Counted from the stretch's first letter, positions 1 through 10,347 are shown. The stretch is 64,000 bases of DNA from Clostridium kluyveri DSM 555 (GCF_000016505.1 NC_009706.1:806001-870000), one strand, 5' to 3'. Program-made: numbers and translations. Notes: a model not told the origin generated them from the letters alone.

Positions 1-100
1 CTTCTCCCGTTACTTCACAAACTCTAACTTTTGTGATATGTGCATCACCTTTAGTACAATTATAATTTTCATATTCTACTTTAATAATTCCATATTCCAT
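1..100 (-). CDS. hypothetical protein, 5' part only (runs off the window)
   Basis: An open frame on the minus strand begins with ATG at 100 and runs off the left edge, giving about 33 residues (MEYGIIKVEYENYNCTKGDA...). A good ribosome binding site (AGGAG) lies just upstream at about 108-113. It is divergent from the TetR gene at 332. About 230 bases of AT-rich DNA lie between the two starts and presumably hold both promoters. I do not recognise the family. Confidence 0.5.
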   Translation of the reverse strand, partial: MEYGIIKVEYENYNCTKGDAHITKVRVCEVTGE

Positions 101-331
101 ACTATCATCTCCTCTCATTACACTATTATAACATTTTTCTAGAGGCATCCAATATACTCTAACTGTAATAATTTAAGTAATTTTTAAATTTTCAAGGAGT
201 TTATTAAATGGAAATATGTACTATAAAATTTAACTTTGACATTAGAGAATATATATGATAATATTTATACGACTATAATGATTAAAATAGTCATATAAAA
301 TAAAAAAATATTCGCATAAGGAGATGTAAAT

Positions 332-928
332 ATGTCGCCTAAAATATTTGATATTCAGGAAAGAGAAAATGTAAAAATTCAGATGCTGGAAGCCGGATTT
401 TTATTGGTAAAAGAATATGGCATGACCCATGCTTCTGTAGAAAAAGTTACTAAAGCCGTAGGTTTGGGGAAAAGTACTTTTTATAATTTTTTTCATTCTA
501 AAGAGATGTTTATATGTGAAATTATAAAGTACCAAAGAGACAGGGCAAAACAGTTTTTCACGGATATATTAGGAGATAGGGACAGAATGAGTATGTCAGA
601 GGGCAAAGAATTTCTGAAAAAAATTATATTTAGTGAAAATAGTATTTATAAATATCTCACCATGGAGGACATTGATAAATTAAAAGCAGCACTTCCACCT
701 GAATATGTAATAGACTTTAATGCTGAAAAAAAGGTCATGGATGGTTTGTTTGGACACATGGAGGGAGTTAGGGAAGATATAGATTACAAAGTGGTAGCTA
801 ATCTTATTAAAATTATGGCACTTTCAATGATGGGAAAGGAAGAACTTCATCAAGATGCCCTGGAAAGGACTTTGGAGCAAATGTATAATCTGTTATTCTC
901 CTGTATCTTTAAAGAGAATACAAACTAG
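332..928 (+). CDS. TetR/AcrR-family transcriptional regulator
   Basis: 198 residues, the usual size for TetR-type dimeric repressors. The N-terminal helix-turn-helix is visible at about residues 33-62 (SVEKVTKAVGLGKSTFYNFF). The C-terminal part is the variable ligand-binding and dimerisation domain and gives no clue to the ligand. The ATG at 332 follows a GGAG ribosome site. The gene sits 72 bases upstream of two ABC exporter genes in the same direction, so it most likely controls them. That link is inferred from position. Confidence 0.85.
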   Translation: MSPKIFDIQERENVKIQMLEAGFLLVKEYGMTHASVEKVTKAVGLGKSTFYNFFHSKEMFICEIIKYQRDRAKQFFTDILGDRDRMSMSEGKEFLKKIIFSENSIYKYLTMEDIDKLKAALPPEYVIDFNAEKKVMDGLFGHMEGVREDIDYKVVANLIKIMALSMMGKEELHQDALERTLEQMYNLLFSCIFKENTN

Positions 929-1000
929 TTCTCTTTTCACAAAAAGTTAGAGTATTACAACTTTTCCAGATCATTTGTTACGAAAGGAGTAGATATTATT

Positions 1001-2803
1001 ATGAAAAAAAGAGATGCTTCTGCCAAGAAGAAAGCAGGTTTATCCCGTTTGATGGAGCTTGCAGGTGCTAAAAAGAAAAAATTAATATTTGCATGCTTTT
1101 TGTCGGTGTTATCATCTGCAGCACGAATGGTTCCTTTTTTTACTATTTACGAGGTGATAAAAGAACTTTTAGTTTACTATACATTACCTTCTAGTATGAA
1201 TATAGAAACAATTTACAAAATGGTTTTTATTACTTTTGGAGCAGCACTGATATATGGAATTTGTGCTTTTTCATCCTCAGTACTGGCTCATGGCTCTGCC
1301 TATGATATTATATATGAACTAAGGGTACAGATTATAAATAAACTTGGACGTATTCCATCTGGTTTTTTTACTGGAACTACACAGGGAGCTATTAAAAAAG
1401 TCATTTCCGATGATGTAGAGCAGATTGAAGTGTTTGTTGGCCACCATGTTATAGATATTGCTGCTGCAATAGCCACACCTTTGTTTACACTAATCTACCT
1501 ATTCATTATAGATTGGCGGCTGGCCTTTGTAACACTAATACCTATTTTTGTATCTCTATTTCTATTGAGCAGTGGCTTAAAAAACCCAAAAGGAGCACAA
1601 ACACAAAAGGATATGCATGATACTAAGGAGAAAATGGAAGGAACTATTGTAGAGTATATACATGGAATGCCTGTTATTAAAATTTTCAACCGTACCCTTA
1701 GTGCTTTTCATCAATTTGAGGAAAATATATCTGCATATGTGAATACTGTGGAGCATACTGCCTATCATTTTGCTTCTCGAATGGGTGCATACTATGCTTT
1801 TTTCGGGGCACAACTTTTGTTTCTGCTGCCCGTAGGACTGGTGATTTCTATCACTGCCTCATCTTATATGGATTTTCTTCCCATACTTTTAATGTTCTTT
1901 CTTATAGGAGGGGGATTGAAAGAACCTATGGAAAATATGATGAATATGGTAATTCACAGTGGAAAAATTACAGAAGGTGTGGCACGTATTGATGGAATCT
2001 TAAATCAGCCGGAGCTTGAGAATACTGGAAATAGAAATCCCTCTACATATGATATTGTTTTTGAGCATGTTTCTTTTTCCTATAATAAGAATGTACAAGC
2101 AATTAAGGATATAAGTTTTGTGGTGAAGGAAGGAACTATCAATGGACTGGTGGGTCCATCTGGCGGTGGAAAATCTACTCTAGCACAACTTTTATTGCGA
2201 TTTTATGAACCACAGCAGGGCAGTGTAAAAATAGGTGGAGTGGATATCCGTGATATTTCACCGGAAAAGCTGACGGACATCATATCCTATGTGTTTCAGG
2301 ATTCCTTTCTCTTTCGCGGTACTATTGAGAATAATATCCGTATGGGTAATGAAAAAGCTGACTTTAAGGAAGTGGAAAAGGCTGCAAAGAATGCTAATAT
2401 CCATGATGTAATTATGTCCCTGCCTCAAGGTTATAGCACTGTTGTGGGAGAGAAAGATGTTTATCTTTCAGGGGGAGAAAAACAGCGTATTGCTATTGCG
2501 AGGGTATTTTTAAAGGATACTCCTATTGTAATTTTAGATGAAGCTACTGCTTATGCTGACGCTGAAAATGAAAGTAAAATTCAACAGGCCTTTGCCCGTC
2601 TTGCTGAAAATAAAACAATACTGATAATTGCTCACCGTATTAAATCCATTGAAAAGGGAAACAAAATTTTGGTGCTTGATAAAGGTGGATTAAAAGGCTT
2701 TGGAGATCATAAAGAACTTTTAGAACAGTGTCATGTATATTGCCATATGGTAGATGCAAATGAACGTCGTCATTGTTGGACTATGAGGAAAGGAGTGATT
2801 TGA
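1001..2803 (+). CDS. ABC transporter, fused permease/ATPase (exporter half 1)
   Basis: 600 residues: an N-terminal membrane domain with about six membrane spans (roughly residues 25-310), then a nucleotide-binding domain. The ATPase motifs are complete: Walker A GPSGGGKST, signature LSGGEKQR, Walker B ending DEAT and the switch histidine in IAHR. This is the architecture of type IV half-transporters that work as dimers. The next gene overlaps its end and encodes a second half of the same type, so a heterodimeric exporter is likely. The substrate cannot be told from sequence. The TetR gene upstream suggests drug or toxic-compound efflux. Confidence 0.88.
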   Translation: MKKRDASAKKKAGLSRLMELAGAKKKKLIFACFLSVLSSAARMVPFFTIYEVIKELLVYYTLPSSMNIETIYKMVFITFGAALIYGICAFSSSVLAHGSAYDIIYELRVQIINKLGRIPSGFFTGTTQGAIKKVISDDVEQIEVFVGHHVIDIAAAIATPLFTLIYLFIIDWRLAFVTLIPIFVSLFLLSSGLKNPKGAQTQKDMHDTKEKMEGTIVEYIHGMPVIKIFNRTLSAFHQFEENISAYVNTVEHTAYHFASRMGAYYAFFGAQLLFLLPVGLVISITASSYMDFLPILLMFFLIGGGLKEPMENMMNMVIHSGKITEGVARIDGILNQPELENTGNRNPSTYDIVFEHVSFSYNKNVQAIKDISFVVKEGTINGLVGPSGGGKSTLAQLLLRFYEPQQGSVKIGGVDIRDISPEKLTDIISYVFQDSFLFRGTIENNIRMGNEKADFKEVEKAAKNANIHDVIMSLPQGYSTVVGEKDVYLSGGEKQRIAIARVFLKDTPIVILDEATAYADAENESKIQQAFARLAENKTILIIAHRIKSIEKGNKILVLDKGGLKGFGDHKELLEQCHVYCHMVDANERRHCWTMRKGVI

Positions 2804-2805
2804 TT

Positions 2806-4572
2806 ATGAATAATTTTAAAATTTGGTTTAGTATTGTTACTTTTGGAGAAACAAAAAAATATACAAAACTTTTTCTGTGAAATTTTTTAGATAGTTTTGT
2901 GGTGACTATTCCTTATGCTGTTATGATTCTTGCCGTCTATCTTCTCTTAATTCCAGTGGTTCATTCTTCAGAGATGCTTCCGTTAAACCGACTTTGGATT
3001 TTGTGTGGTGTACTTTTGGCTCAAACTATTGTGTATGGTTTTATAAGAAGGCGTACTTATATTAAAATCTGTGTAGGATTTGCACAAACTACAAAAAAAG
3101 CTCGTATTTCCATGGGAGAGCATTTAAGAACATTATCTATGGGGTTTTTTAGTAAACGAGATGCAGGTGATTTATCTACGGTGCTGCTTAGAGATTATAC
3201 AGAGATGGAAAATTTGGCTTCTGGTCTTATTCCTCAAGTTTCTGTTATTCTGGTACGGCTTATTATTTCTATTATTGTACTATCGGCTTTTGACTGGCGT
3301 ATGGTGCTTGCAGTAATTTTAACAATTCCCATGTCACTTCCCTTTGCTATCATCAGTTACAAGCGTATAGGAAAAATAAGTGATAAGCTTTTGAAAGCTC
3401 AGCAGGAGGCTGCCTCCCGTATACTTGAGTATGTAGGAGGTATTCAAACCCTGAAGGCTTTCAATCAGGCAGGAGAACATTTCCGTATTTTGAAAGAAAC
3501 TTTCCTCAACCAGAGTAAGCACTCTAAACGTATGGAATTGGCTGCGGCACCTATTGGTATGATTGGAAGATTTGTTCTTAATTGCGGCATAGGTATAGTA
3601 ATGTTGTGCGGAGTATGGCTTTTAACAGGCGGAGACATGTCTCCTTTTTACTATATTGTATTTTTACTCCTTTCTTTAAATATTTACGAACCCATTATGA
3701 CAGTATTTGCTTTTATTGCGGATTATGCCAGAACTAATGGCTCTGCTCAGCGCATATATATTCTGAACAATGAAAAGCCTTTGCTAGAGCCTAAAAATAG
3801 TCTCCCTATATCAGATACAGAAATTATATTTAAAGATGTTTCTTTTAGTTATGGTGATAAGGAAGTATTGCATAATATTTCTTTCTCCATTCCACCAAAA
3901 GGTTTGACAGCTCTAGTAGGTCCCTCGGGTTCAGGAAAATCCACCATAGTAAAGCTTGTAGCACGATTTTGGGATGTGGATAAAGGGGAAATTATTATTG
4001 GAGATGTACCGGTAACTAAAATAAAAAATGACGATCTGCTTTCTAAAATAAGTATGGTATTTCAAGATGTATATCTATTTAATGATACCATTGAGTCCAA
4101 TATACGTATGGGTAACTCCAGTGCAGCCATGGATGAGGTCGTAGAGGTGGCAAAAAAAGCAGCATGCCATCAGTTTATATCAGCATTGCCACAGGGTTAT
4201 AATACTTTGGTAGGAGAAGGTGGCTCTACTTTATCTGGCGGGGAAAAACAGAGAATTTCCATTGCCAGAGCTTTGCTTAAAAATGCACCTATTGTTCTTT
4301 TAGATGAAGCCACAGCCTCCCTTGATCCGGAAAATGAGATACTTATACAGCAGGCTATCAGTGCGCTTGTAGAAAATAAAACGGTGATAGTCATTGCCCA
4401 TAGGCTCCAGTCAATCAGAAATGCACAGCAAATTATTGTACTTGATAATGGAGGGATTAGAGAAAAGGGAAGTCATGATACACTGCTAAAGAAAGGCGGC
4501 ATGTATGCCCATCTTTGGGAAGAACAAAGCAGGGCGGGAAGCTGGAGATTGATGGATAGTATTGTGAATTAA
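2806..4572 (+). CDS. ABC transporter half 2, interrupted by an in-frame TGA near the N-terminus
   Basis: The natural start is the ATG at 2806, two bases after the stop of the first ABC gene and with a GGAG site at 2791. Its reading frame meets a TGA at 2878-2880 (codon 25) and then continues open to 4572. Residues before and after the stop read as one transporter N-terminus (MNNFKIWFSIVTF then NFLDSFVVTIPYA). TGA may stand for a tryptophan TGG. Restart from GTG at 2899 is possible but has no visible ribosome site. The rest is intact: membrane domain, Walker A GPSGSGKST, LSGGEKQR, DEATASLD, IAHR. It may be a recent pseudogene, a readthrough case or a sequencing error. Confidence 0.8.
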
Positions 4573-4646
4573 AAGCTATGAAAGGGCTGGGTGGAGAAAA
4601 GTATCATTTATTAACCAACTCCACCTGAAGCTCTAAATTAGTTGAT

Positions 4647-5387
4647 CTATTTTGATATTCTAAAATAGTATTCTGGAGTATTTTCTGTAATTGCCTTAAA
4701 TTCATAACCACAATCTTTATAGTATTTGATGATTTTAGGAAGTGCTCTGCAGGTATTTCCATTAGTACCATCACAGTGTGCCAGCAGAAATACTTTATTC
4801 GGATTGACACATTTTCTTGTAGCTTCATTATAGAGTTTATCAACTGATGTTCTATAGTTTATACCATCTGACAAAGAAAGATTCCAATCGTATATTTTGT
4901 ATTCATTAGTGTGTAATTTTTCTAGAAGAGAAGCGGTAAGATGATTTTTGCTTCCCGTGGGAAAACGTATTATTTTAGGAGAAAATCCTAAAACCTTTTT
5001 TACTTCATTTTCAGTTTTTATCATCTCATCTAAAAAAGAATTTTCACTGGAATATATTACACCACATTTATGGGTGTATGTATGCAGACCTATACTGTGA
5101 CCTTCATTATACATTCTTTTTAACAAATCTTCTCTACCTTCAATTTTATAACCTATTATAAAAAAAGAGGCTTTTACATTTTGTTCCTTTAAAATATCTA
5201 ATATTTTACCTGTAACTGTGCTGCTTGGGCCATCATCAAAGGTAAGATAAATTACTTTATTAGGGTAAAGAGTGGTTATATCTTCTGCACAGAATAAGTC
5301 TTTTGAAAGGGCTTTTACAGGAGAAGTATAATATATTACCATATATAAAATGCATATTGTAGTTAATAAAAAATGTTTAATCTTCAT
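4647..5387 (-). CDS. secreted polysaccharide deacetylase (NodB family)
   Basis: 246 residues with a hydrophobic N-terminal signal or anchor (about residues 5-22). NodB motifs are visible: motif 1 TFDDGP (residues 49-54, with the catalytic and metal-binding aspartates), motif 2 HTYTH (metal histidines), motif 3 RFPTG. Family members remove acetyl groups from peptidoglycan or other N-acetylglucosamine polymers outside the cell, giving lysozyme resistance or acting in spore cortex formation. It is convergent with the ABC genes and stands alone. Which polymer it acts on is not clear. Confidence 0.87.
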   Translation of the reverse strand: MKIKHFLLTTICILYMVIYYTSPVKALSKDLFCAEDITTLYPNKVIYLTFDDGPSSTVTGKILDILKEQNVKASFFIIGYKIEGREDLLKRMYNEGHSIGLHTYTHKCGVIYSSENSFLDEMIKTENEVKKVLGFSPKIIRFPTGSKNHLTASLLEKLHTNEYKIYDWNLSLSDGINYRTSVDKLYNEATRKCVNPNKVFLLAHCDGTNGNTCRALPKIIKYYKDCGYEFKAITENTPEYYFRISK

Positions 5388-5561
5388 TTAAACATATCTC
5401 CTTTGCTTTTGCGATTTTGTCCCTATTAGTATTTGCTTTTATACTTAATTTATAAGTGCCTAAGTAAAAACCTTTAAAAAATAGGTTTTGCTACGTTTAT
5501 AAGTATGATAATATATGTTATATTGTTTAATTATTTTGACATACAAAAAGGAGTGAAAACA

Positions 5562-6698
5562 GTGGAAGTTTATTTTGACAACGGTGCTACCACTAAGCCC
5601 TATAATGAAGTGATAGACTCTATGGTAGATACTATGAGAGAATATTATGGCAATCCTTCTTCTGCGTATTCTTTAGGGTTAAAGGCAGAATTAAAGATGA
5701 AAGAGAGTAGAGATGTAATAGCTAATACTATAAATTGCAGTAGAGATGAAATAATATTTACTTCTGGAGGAAGTGAAAGTAATAATTTTTTAATAAAAGG
5801 TTTTATTGAGCCTGGTAAACATATCATAACAACTAAAATAGAGCATTCAAGTGTTTTAAATACCTGTAGACAGCTAGAAAAGCAAGGGGTAAAAGTTACT
5901 TATTTAAATGTAGATAACAGGGGAGAAGTAGATTTGGAAGAACTGGATGCAAGTATTACCAAGGAAACTCATATAGTAAGTATAATGCATACCAATAATG
6001 AAATTGGAAGCGTTCAGAATATTGAATATGTAGGTAAATACATAAAGGAGAGAAATAGTAGAATAAAATTCCATGTAGATGCAGTTCAAGGTTATGGAAA
6101 GTATGAAATAGATGTAAAAAAAGGCAATATAGATTTGTTATCTGTAAGCGGACATAAAATACATGGACCCAGAGGAATTGGTATTGCCTATATCAGAAAA
6201 GGATTTATTCCACTGCCTTTAATATGTGGAGGAGGACAGGAAAAGGGTTTTAGATCGGGTACTGAAAATTTGCCGGCTATTATAGCATTTGCAAAGGCAG
6301 CTGAAAAAGTATGTAAAAATAGAAAAGAAAGTTTTAATAAAGTAAATAAATTAAAAAATTATTTTATAGATAAATTAAAAGATATTCCAAAAGTTAAGAT
6401 AAATAGTGAAGGAGATAACTATTCCCCCTATGTGCTTAGTGTATCTTTTGTAGGGATTAAGGGAGAGGTACTGCTTCATCTTTTGGAAGAAAAACATATA
6501 TATGTCTCTACAGGGTCTGCATGTTCTGCCAGAAATAATGAAGAGAGTCACGTATTGAAGGCTATAGGATTAAAAAAAGAAGAATTAGATGGAACTATAA
6601 GGTTTAGTTTTGCAGAGGATAATTCATTGGAGGAGATAGACTATACTTTGGATGTATTAATTAAATCTTTAAAATTTTTAAGGAGAGTTGGTAAATGA
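5562..6698 (+). CDS. cysteine desulfurase (NifS/IscS-like)
   Basis: Pyridoxal-phosphate enzyme that takes sulfur from cysteine as an enzyme-bound persulfide. The start is GTG 5562 behind an AAGGAG site; an upstream in-frame ATG at 5505 has no ribosome site and adds a non-homologous hydrophobic stretch. Visible signatures: N-terminal YFDNGATT, PLP lysine in SGHKIHGPRG, and the sulfur-carrying cysteine in STGSACSARN. The gene overlaps thiI by four bases (ATGA), the common pairing in which this desulfurase supplies sulfur for tRNA 4-thiouridine and possibly thiamine. A second, distinct desulfurase (SufS) lies at 22.7 kb. Confidence 0.9.
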   Translation: MEVYFDNGATTKPYNEVIDSMVDTMREYYGNPSSAYSLGLKAELKMKESRDVIANTINCSRDEIIFTSGGSESNNFLIKGFIEPGKHIITTKIEHSSVLNTCRQLEKQGVKVTYLNVDNRGEVDLEELDASITKETHIVSIMHTNNEIGSVQNIEYVGKYIKERNSRIKFHVDAVQGYGKYEIDVKKGNIDLLSVSGHKIHGPRGIGIAYIRKGFIPLPLICGGGQEKGFRSGTENLPAIIAFAKAAEKVCKNRKESFNKVNKLKNYFIDKLKDIPKVKINSEGDNYSPYVLSVSFVGIKGEVLLHLLEEKHIYVSTGSACSARNNEESHVLKAIGLKKEELDGTIRFSFAEDNSLEEIDYTLDVLIKSLKFLRRVGK

Positions 6699-7840
6699 AA
6701 AGGTTATTGCTGGTAAAATATGCATCAGAAATATTTTTAAAAGGGTTAAATAAAGGTAAATTTGAGAAAAAGTTAAAAGACAATATAAAAAATATTCTGA
6801 AAGATGTACAATATAATTTTGTAATGGATCAAGGAAGATGGTTTATAGAATGTAGTGACATTGAAAAAGGCATAGAAAAGTTAAAATCAGTATTTGGAGT
6901 ATGGGAAATTTGTGTAGTAGATGAAGTAGAAGCTGATATGGAAAAAATAAAGGAGCAGTCACTTAAAAATGCCCTTGAAAGTAAGGGAAGCACATTTAAA
7001 GTACTTACTAAAAGGGCAGATAAAAGTTTTCCAGGGACATCTATGGAGGTGAGTAGGGAAATTGGAGCTTATATTTTACAAAATGTCCCCAATTTATCTG
7101 TAGATATAAAAAATCCCGATTTTTTTGTCAATATAGAAATAAGAAATAAAGCTTATGTATATTCAAAGAAAATAAAAGCAGTAGGGGGAATGCCCTATGG
7201 TACTAATGGAAATACATTGCTTATGCTTTCAGGAGGAATAGATTCGCCGGTGGCAGGATATATGATGGCAAGACGGGGAGTTCAATTAAATTGTATATAT
7301 TTTCACAGTCATCCCTATACCAGTGAGAGGGCAAAAGAAAAAGTCAAGGAACTTGCAGGGATATTAAAAGGATATACGGGAAATATAAATCTTTATATAA
7401 CACCTTTTACAGAAATACAGATGCAAATAATTGAAAAGTGCAGAAAGGATGAACTAACTATAATAATGAGAAGATTCATGATGAGGATAGCCTGCATTAT
7501 AGCTGATAAGTATAATATAAATTCCGTAACTACAGGTGAAAGTATAGGGCAGGTTGCAAGTCAAACTATGGAGGGTCTAGTTGTAAGTAATCAGGCAGCA
7601 GATAGGCCTGTGTTCAGGCCTTTAATTGCCATGGATAAAGTAGATATAATGGAAGTGGCAAGGGAAATAGGTACCTATGAGACTTCCATATTACCTTATG
7701 AGGATTGCTGCACTATATTTGTTCCAAAACACCCTAAGACTAAACCAAGACTTCAAGAAATAATAAAATCGGAAGAGAACTTGGATATAGACGTTTTAGT
7801 GGAAGAAGCCGTTTGTGACACTGAATTTTTATCCATATAA
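6695..7840 (+). CDS. thiI: tRNA 4-thiouridine synthase ThiI
   Basis: 381 residues: N-terminal ferredoxin-like/THUMP region that binds tRNA, then the adenylating PP-loop domain (LSGGIDSPVAGYMM, about residues 177-190). It makes 4-thiouridine at tRNA position 8 using sulfur from the co-encoded desulfurase. The C-terminal rhodanese domain found in E. coli ThiI is absent, as is usual for Firmicutes of this length. A cysteine pair (EDCCTIF) near residue 347 could take part in sulfur transfer. Translationally coupled to the desulfurase by a four-base overlap. Confidence 0.92.
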   Translation: MKRLLLVKYASEIFLKGLNKGKFEKKLKDNIKNILKDVQYNFVMDQGRWFIECSDIEKGIEKLKSVFGVWEICVVDEVEADMEKIKEQSLKNALESKGSTFKVLTKRADKSFPGTSMEVSREIGAYILQNVPNLSVDIKNPDFFVNIEIRNKAYVYSKKIKAVGGMPYGTNGNTLLMLSGGIDSPVAGYMMARRGVQLNCIYFHSHPYTSERAKEKVKELAGILKGYTGNINLYITPFTEIQMQIIEKCRKDELTIIMRRFMMRIACIIADKYNINSVTTGESIGQVASQTMEGLVVSNQAADRPVFRPLIAMDKVDIMEVAREIGTYETSILPYEDCCTIFVPKHPKTKPRLQEIIKSEENLDIDVLVEEAVCDTEFLSI

Positions 7841-7851
7841 ATTTTAATCAT

Positions 7852-7880
7852 GAGATGCAGCTTGTTTGGAGCTGCATCTC
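7852..7880. terminator. hairpin between convergent genes
   Basis: A perfect 10-bp inverted repeat (GAGATGCAGC / GCTGCATCTC) with a 9-base loop lies between thiI (+) and the HtrA-like gene (-). The T tract is weak on both sides, so it is only a probable bidirectional terminator. Confidence 0.5.
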
Positions 7881-7896
7881 TAAGCATTTAAACACT

Positions 7897-9045
7897 CTAT
7901 TTAGTGCTATTAGTTTTTCCACTTAAAATTTTAAGTACGTTATTTTCATATCCTACATTATAGATGATATTATATGTATTTACGGTTGAATTTGATTTAG
8001 TTCCTTGAGTGGCCTGTATGGTAGTAGATACCTGTATATTTCCGTTATCCAGTTTACCACAGGTCATAGTATCTATTTTTACGGATAGGGTTTCTATATA
8101 ATCTTTTCTAAAATTATCATAAGTTATACTTTCCTGCCAGCCGGAACCTAGTAATGAGTAGGCCGTTACATAGTCTTGGGAATTAATATTGTTATAAAAA
8201 TAGGAAACCAAATAAGCTGCATCCTCTGTAGATAAGTTTAAATGTTCTTCAGTATAGGATTTATCCGTATTTTCCGAGGAAGATGTATATGCAATAGGGT
8301 TATCAGACCAGGTATTTACAAGGGGGAGAATTTGAGTTATTGGTATACTGAAACCTATAGACTCATTTCCGGACTTTGCAGAATTTATTCCTATAACTTC
8401 ACCTGTAGTTTTATCTAAGAGAGGGCCGCCGCTGTTGCCAGAGGATATAGGAGCAGAAATTTGATATGCTCCTTTATATTCATAATTTTCTATGTAAAAA
8501 TCTCTGTTAAGACCACTTATTATACCTATAGTAGCTGTATTTTGAAGGCCTAAAGGACTTCCCAGTGCTATTATTTCATCACCTATATCTACATTGCTGG
8601 ATTTTGAGATTTTCATGGGAGTTTTTTCTTTTAATTTATCAACTCTAACTAAAGCTACATCTGTAACATCACTTTTACCTATAAGAGTACCTTTATAAGT
8701 AGTGGTATCAGACATTTTTACTGTAATAGAAGAGGCACCGTCTATTACATGGGCGTTGGTTATTATATCTCCCTTAGTATTATATAAAAATCCAGAACCT
8801 GTGACTTTTCCAGTGCTTTTTTCCACATCAAGAGATACAACCAGTTTTTCATTTTCATGTATTATTGTCTTTAAGTCTTTAGGTTTAGAGCTACTTAAAA
8901 CATCTTCTATATCTGCTAACTTAGAAGAATTCTTAGATGTTTTAAGACTTATATTCTTATGTATCAAAAAACATAATGTTACTCCACAGCATATAACAAT
9001 AATTGTTATAATGAGGGAAATTACAAAGTTCTTATTTTTTTTCAT
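7897..9045 (-). CDS. membrane-anchored trypsin-like serine protease (HtrA/DegP type, no PDZ)
   Basis: 382 residues. One membrane anchor at about residues 8-27, then an S1C-type protease domain with the full triad: His in NAHVID, Asp in DVALVRV, Ser in SSGNSGGPLL. Instead of a PDZ domain, the C-terminal ~110 residues look like an alpha/beta NTF2-like domain (my reading from the pattern, not certain). HtrA proteins act in quality control of exported proteins. It starts 9 bases after the zinc-ribbon protein gene ends, so the two are very probably one transcript and may work together at the membrane. Confidence 0.82.
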   Translation of the reverse strand: MKKNKNFVISLIITIIVICCGVTLCFLIHKNISLKTSKNSSKLADIEDVLSSSKPKDLKTIIHENEKLVVSLDVEKSTGKVTGSGFLYNTKGDIITNAHVIDGASSITVKMSDTTTYKGTLIGKSDVTDVALVRVDKLKEKTPMKISKSSNVDIGDEIIALGSPLGLQNTATIGIISGLNRDFYIENYEYKGAYQISAPISSGNSGGPLLDKTTGEVIGINSAKSGNESIGFSIPITQILPLVNTWSDNPIAYTSSSENTDKSYTEEHLNLSTEDAAYLVSYFYNNINSQDYVTAYSLLGSGWQESITYDNFRKDYIETLSVKIDTMTCGKLDNGNIQVSTTIQATQGTKSNSTVNTYNIIYNVGYENNVLKILSGKTNSTK

Positions 9046-9054
9046 GTTAACCTC

Positions 9055-10347
9055 CTATTGTAAAAACCAGGTTATATTTGTGATTTTAATATGATGTCCC
9101 TTTAACATATTATATTCTGTATTTTCAAATTTTCCTGTAGCACCTACATCTAAGTAATTAGGATATACATAAGTAGAGCCACTGCCAAGATTTTTGTTAT
9201 TTGAATCAAATATGTCATAGTATATTTTTATGGAACCTATGGGTTTGGTAGCTATATTTTTAACAGTTCCTTTGATAACAAAATCACCATACTTATTTAT
9301 ATTGGTAGAGGTGGAAGTCACTTCTACGGCATTGGTCTTATTATTTTTATCTTCCGTGGCAGCGGAAGTCAGTGCCTGTTGGATTCTATTTTGCTCAGCT
9401 TTTTCAAAGGAATTTTTTTTAGCCACTATGGTTTCTTTAAAATTAAGTAACTTTTCATCCTTTGGATTGTAGGTTATTCCTTTGTTTATGGTATCAAGAG
9501 CAGAAGTAAAATTATTCTTTTTAAGATATTCATTTGCAGTATCATAGGCTACACTACTTATTCTATTCCGAAGTTCATTTGCAGTATCTTTTGCTTCTTG
9601 TATGGTATAATTTGATATCTTAGTAAGAAGATCTGCTAGATCATCTATACTGCTTTCATTATTCATTTCACTTTTTATTTGTATTACAGTTACAGCCATT
9701 CTTTTATTTTCTATAGTTTTGTTCAATAAAGAGTAAAAAGCTCCCTGTTTATTATATATTAAATCGTTTGCTTTATCTAATTCATTAAAAGCCTGTATGT
9801 AATTCTTCTTTTTAATATAGTTGTCCACTATATTTATGTGTGAATTTATATTTTCCCCATCTTGTAAAAATTCTTTATCTGCCTGTAAAGTCTTATTATT
9901 TGGGCGTAAACTCAAAGCCTTGTCCACTTTAGCATAGGCTTCCGATATATTACCCTTAAGAGCCATATTCTCAGCATCTACTCTATTTTTCTCTACATTT
10001 TTTGAAACGGTTATTTCATAGAAATAATAACCTATAGTTATAAATGTCATAAGTATTGTTGATACAAGGGGGAGCATTATATTTTTATTTTTATAAAAAG
10101 AAAATTTGGAATATATCTTATTGCCATTTTTATTAGAGTTATTTTTTTTAGAAGTAGTTTTAATGGGAGGTAAAGTTTTTACCTGACTATTTTCTACAGT
10201 ATTTTTTAAAATTTCGTTAATTTTATAAACTTGAATGGTATCACTGTTTGAATTTATTTCAGTGTCTTCTCTTTTTAATCTAGCACCACATTTATGGCAA
10301 AAAACGGCATTATCGGACACTTCTATTTTACAGTTATAACAAAACAT
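9055..10347 (-). CDS. zinc-ribbon membrane protein with TPR-like helices and FxLYD-type C-terminus
   Basis: 430 residues. The N-terminus is a zinc ribbon (CYNCKIEVSDNAVFCHKCG). A basic, Asn/Lys-rich linker follows, then one membrane span at about residues 90-110 (IMLPLVSTILMTFITIGYYF), then helical TPR-like repeats (about 125-310). The C-terminal ~90 residues (VIKGTVKNI...IKIYYDIFDSNNKNLGS) match the pattern of FxLYD domains. The zinc ribbon would be cytoplasmic and the repeats outside. Function unknown; the following protease gene suggests a role in envelope quality control or sensing. Confidence 0.7.
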   Translation of the reverse strand: MFCYNCKIEVSDNAVFCHKCGARLKREDTEINSNSDTIQVYKINEILKNTVENSQVKTLPPIKTTSKKNNSNKNGNKIYSKFSFYKNKNIMLPLVSTILMTFITIGYYFYEITVSKNVEKNRVDAENMALKGNISEAYAKVDKALSLRPNNKTLQADKEFLQDGENINSHINIVDNYIKKKNYIQAFNELDKANDLIYNKQGAFYSLLNKTIENKRMAVTVIQIKSEMNNESSIDDLADLLTKISNYTIQEAKDTANELRNRISSVAYDTANEYLKKNNFTSALDTINKGITYNPKDEKLLNFKETIVAKKNSFEKAEQNRIQQALTSAATEDKNNKTNAVEVTSTSTNINKYGDFVIKGTVKNIATKPIGSIKIYYDIFDSNNKNLGSGSTYVYPNYLDVGATGKFENTEYNMLKGHHIKITNITWFLQ

